DNA from: a virus
IMG/VR virus record: IMGVR_UViG_3300009177_000046
Span: 1 to 57,861 of that record
Reading direction: 5' to 3' (one strand)
DNA: 57,861 nt
The position numbers and the translations under genes are program-made. A model generated the notes under the pieces. It had not been told where the DNA came from. It did no database searches and was given only the letters and a program-made list of their open reading frames with translations. This document shows, in pieces, positions 56,006 through 57,861 of the stretch (the stretch's first letter is position 1; every line of letters begins with the position of its first letter).

Positions 56006-57709
56006 TCATTCGGTACCACCACGTTTCCGGGGCTCGTCCTCCCTCACGCCGGGTGGCCGACCGGGATCCTTCTGGGGCTGCGGTGGTTGCGGCTGCTGCG
56101 GCTGCGCACCGAACGGGTTCTGCTGCGGCGAGGTGAACGGCGTGCCGGACTGGAACACCTTGTCGTAGGCGACCCGCTCGTGGGCCCGGCGCCGAGCCTC
56201 GACATCCTGGTCGAAGTCCAACTCGTCGAGCGTGGTCTCCCTGGAGATGTCGCCGCGGTCGCGCAACTTCAGGATCGCGTTCATCACGTCGACCCGGAAG
56301 TCCAGGGACACATGCTTGGGCAGGAACGTCAGCGTGGGCCGTTCGTCCAGTTCCTCGCTGACGTTCATCGCCCGGTTGAAGATGTGCCGCTCGAACGCAC
56401 GGATCATCTGGTGTCGGCGGTTCTCCAGGCCCTGACTGACCACCCGGGACATCTCCGACACGCCGGACCCGGACGAGTTCCCGCCCTGGACGATCGGCTG
56501 GAAGCTGCGCAGCGCGGCGAACACCAGCCGGGAGTCCAGCACCTGCCAGCGGGATTCGGTCAGCGTGTTGTCCAGCGCCGGGCTGACGATCTCCACGGAC
56601 AGCCGGTGGTCGCCGACCATGACGGGCAGTCGGGCGACCACCCGGGACTGCTCCTTCAGGTTGTCGATCTCCGCCGGCTTCGCCGGGAACTTGTCCGAGC
56701 CCTTCTTGATCACGATGATGAAGTTCGCACTGCCGACCAGTGCGGAGTTGTCCGAACTGCGCAGCGCCGACTTCATGTCCAGGATCTCGAAGATCGGCTT
56801 GAGTCGAACCGCGGCGAACCGCTCGTACTGGGCCTTGGTGAGGGAGTGCCTGAACACTGTGCCGGGTCGGAACAGCCATAGCCGATCGGGATCGACGCCC
56901 AACTCCTGACAGAGGTGGATCTCGTCCACCGTCGGGGTGTACTTGCCGTCCAGCAGTTGCAGCACGGTGCTGTCGATCACCTCACCGGCCATCACCTCGG
57001 CGAACGCCATGTCCTCGCTGCGACCTGCGCAGTAGGCGAACCGTTCCCGGCCGAACATGAGCTGCCCGACCGGCAGGACCTTCGTCGGGTCGAGGATGGT
57101 CATCGACGACGGAACGAACAGGTCGTAGCGCTTGCGCCGCTTGGTGTTCCCACCCCTCGACGGGGCCTCCTCGAGCAGCTTCTCGGCGTCCGGCTTGGTC
57201 CGCACGGTGTAGGTGCGTCGGTCCCACCACAGTCCGACGTACACCTGGGACACCTTGAACAGTTCGCGGAACATCTCCCGCAGCCGGCTGTCCAGATCCA
57301 CCTCGGCGGCCCACTGATTCCAGACGTCCTCCTGGTCGTCGTCGTTCATCTCGAACCGGCACCGGTTGAACGTGAGCCCTTCGGTGACGTCGGCCAGGGT
57401 GGACAGGATGTCGTCGTGGTCCACGGCGAACGCGGCCCGGCTCATGTCGGAGAAGATGTGGCCCAGCCCGTTCCACCGCTTCCGACCGAAGATGTCGGTG
57501 ACGCCCCGGTCCCGGTTGCTGCGCAGTGACTGGCTCCACTGCTCGACGATGCTGGCGATCTCCCGGTTCTCCCTGAGTTCGTCCATGAACAACTCGTCGG
57601 GAATCCCTGACTCGTTGACGTAGTGGAGGCTAGGAGGCGTAGAAGAGCGGACCATGCCGCGCTCCGACTCGAAAGTCCCTGACTCATCCACCGGGGAGAA
57701 CTGATCCAT
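56006..57709 (-). CDS. portal protein, 567 aa
   Basis: Dodecameric gateway for DNA at one capsid vertex. Size, position after the terminase remnant, and sequence features fit: an N-terminal DELFMDELRENREIASIVEQ helix, LREMFRELFKVSQVYVGLWW, a stem/wing region with EILDMKSALRSSDNSALVGS and FIIVIKKGSDKF, a long ERHIFNRAMNVSEELDERPT helix, and a disordered Gln/Pro-rich tail (QPQQPQPPQPQKDPGRPP). ATG 57709 overlaps the upstream stop (TGATG). A 66-base gap separates it from the CsbD-like gene. Confidence 0.85.
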   Translation of the reverse strand: MDQFSPVDESGTFESERGMVRSSTPPSLHYVNESGIPDELFMDELRENREIASIVEQWSQSLRSNRDRGVTDIFGRKRWNGLGHIFSDMSRAAFAVDHDDILSTLADVTEGLTFNRCRFEMNDDDQEDVWNQWAAEVDLDSRLREMFRELFKVSQVYVGLWWDRRTYTVRTKPDAEKLLEEAPSRGGNTKRRKRYDLFVPSSMTILDPTKVLPVGQLMFGRERFAYCAGRSEDMAFAEVMAGEVIDSTVLQLLDGKYTPTVDEIHLCQELGVDPDRLWLFRPGTVFRHSLTKAQYERFAAVRLKPIFEILDMKSALRSSDNSALVGSANFIIVIKKGSDKFPAKPAEIDNLKEQSRVVARLPVMVGDHRLSVEIVSPALDNTLTESRWQVLDSRLVFAALRSFQPIVQGGNSSGSGVSEMSRVVSQGLENRRHQMIRAFERHIFNRAMNVSEELDERPTLTFLPKHVSLDFRVDVMNAILKLRDRGDISRETTLDELDFDQDVEARRRAHERVAYDKVFQSGTPFTSPQQNPFGAQPQQPQPPQPQKDPGRPPGVREDEPRKRGGTE

Positions 57710-57861
57710 CAGGGGGCTCCTGTCGCGATTTTGTAGTCCAACTCTCTGACCGAATGCAGCCGGCTGGCGATGGCGTACTGCCGACCCAACTCGTCCAATG
57801 TCGGCTCCAGCTCCTGGGACCGCACCGTCTTCCAGACCGGAGCCATCACCTCGATCCGGGA
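57709..57861 (-). CDS. C-terminal fragment of upstream gene, probably large terminase
   Basis: The last 50 residues of a gene entering from the right edge (RIEVMAPVWKTVRSQELEPT ... SVRELDYKIATGAP), ending in TGA 57709-57711 that overlaps the portal ATG. Being immediately upstream of portal it is most likely the end of the terminase large subunit, but no nuclease or ATPase motif is inside the window. Confidence 0.55.
   Translation of the reverse strand, partial: SRIEVMAPVWKTVRSQELEPTLDELGRQYAIASRLHSVRELDYKIATGAP

Overview
The window is one contiguous piece of a tailed, long-tailed (siphovirus-type) bacteriophage genome. The DNA is GC-rich. A WhiB-family Fe-S protein, an Lsr2-type DNA-binding domain and an r1t-like holin all point to an actinobacterial host. 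Both ends cut through genes, so the genome continues outside. The catalytic part of the large terminase, a DNA polymerase, an integrase with intact catalytic residues and an endolysin are not visible here.

Layout. (1) 1-13532, plus strand: about 33 tightly packed genes, mostly small. Almost every junction is a 1-8 base stop/start overlap (ATGA, GTGA, TGATG). Recognisable members are an ATP-dependent DNA ligase, a Gp88-like cysteine protein, a ParB/Srx-like protein that seems to start at AUC, a RuvB-like branch-migration ATPase, a DUF7694-like protein, and a 416-aa protein that joins a degenerate tyrosine-recombinase-like region to a zinc finger and an Lsr2 C-terminal domain. Many of the small proteins carry CxxC zinc-ribbon motifs. 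(2) 13590-13629: a 13-bp stem terminator where the two transcription directions meet. (3) 13631-20014, minus strand: replication, recombination and regulation. In order of transcription these are a Cas4/RecB-like Fe-S nuclease, a Sak4-like RecA-fold ATPase, SSB, a primase-helicase, an HNH nuclease, an LPPTG-tailed protein, WhiB and a small basic protein. (4) 20098-33735 and on to 57861, minus strand: structural genes, transcribed from right to left as terminase remnant, portal, CsbD-like protein, capsid protease, holin, scaffold-like protein, decoration protein, major capsid protein, head-tail connectors, tail terminator, major tail protein, frameshifted tail chaperones, a 3,621-aa tape measure, and distal tail and hub proteins. 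(5) 21853-29818, plus strand: a cassette opposed to the surrounding tail genes. It holds a large exported-looking protein, a DxD glycosyltransferase, two small proteins, an 890-aa repeat protein, a small beta protein and two paralogously anchored fibre/lectin-like proteins (one LamG-like).

How it works together. SSB, Sak4, the Cas4-like nuclease, RuvB and ligase form a coherent recombination-dependent replication toolkit. WhiB, Lsr2 and ParB are candidate transcription or host-takeover regulators. The structural operon has internal terminators after the major capsid and major tail genes, which probably tune dosage. The tail chaperone pair is made by a clear -1 slip on an A7 heptamer. The plus-strand cassette looks like an exchangeable receptor-binding module.

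The observations most worth following are the recombinase-like/Lsr2 fusion with an internal start, the AUC start of the ParB-like gene, the LPPTG protein coupled to HNH and WhiB, the glycosyltransferase inside the fibre cassette, and the zinc-knuckle insertion in the primase TOPRIM domain. All family assignments come from reading motifs by eye; no database search was run.
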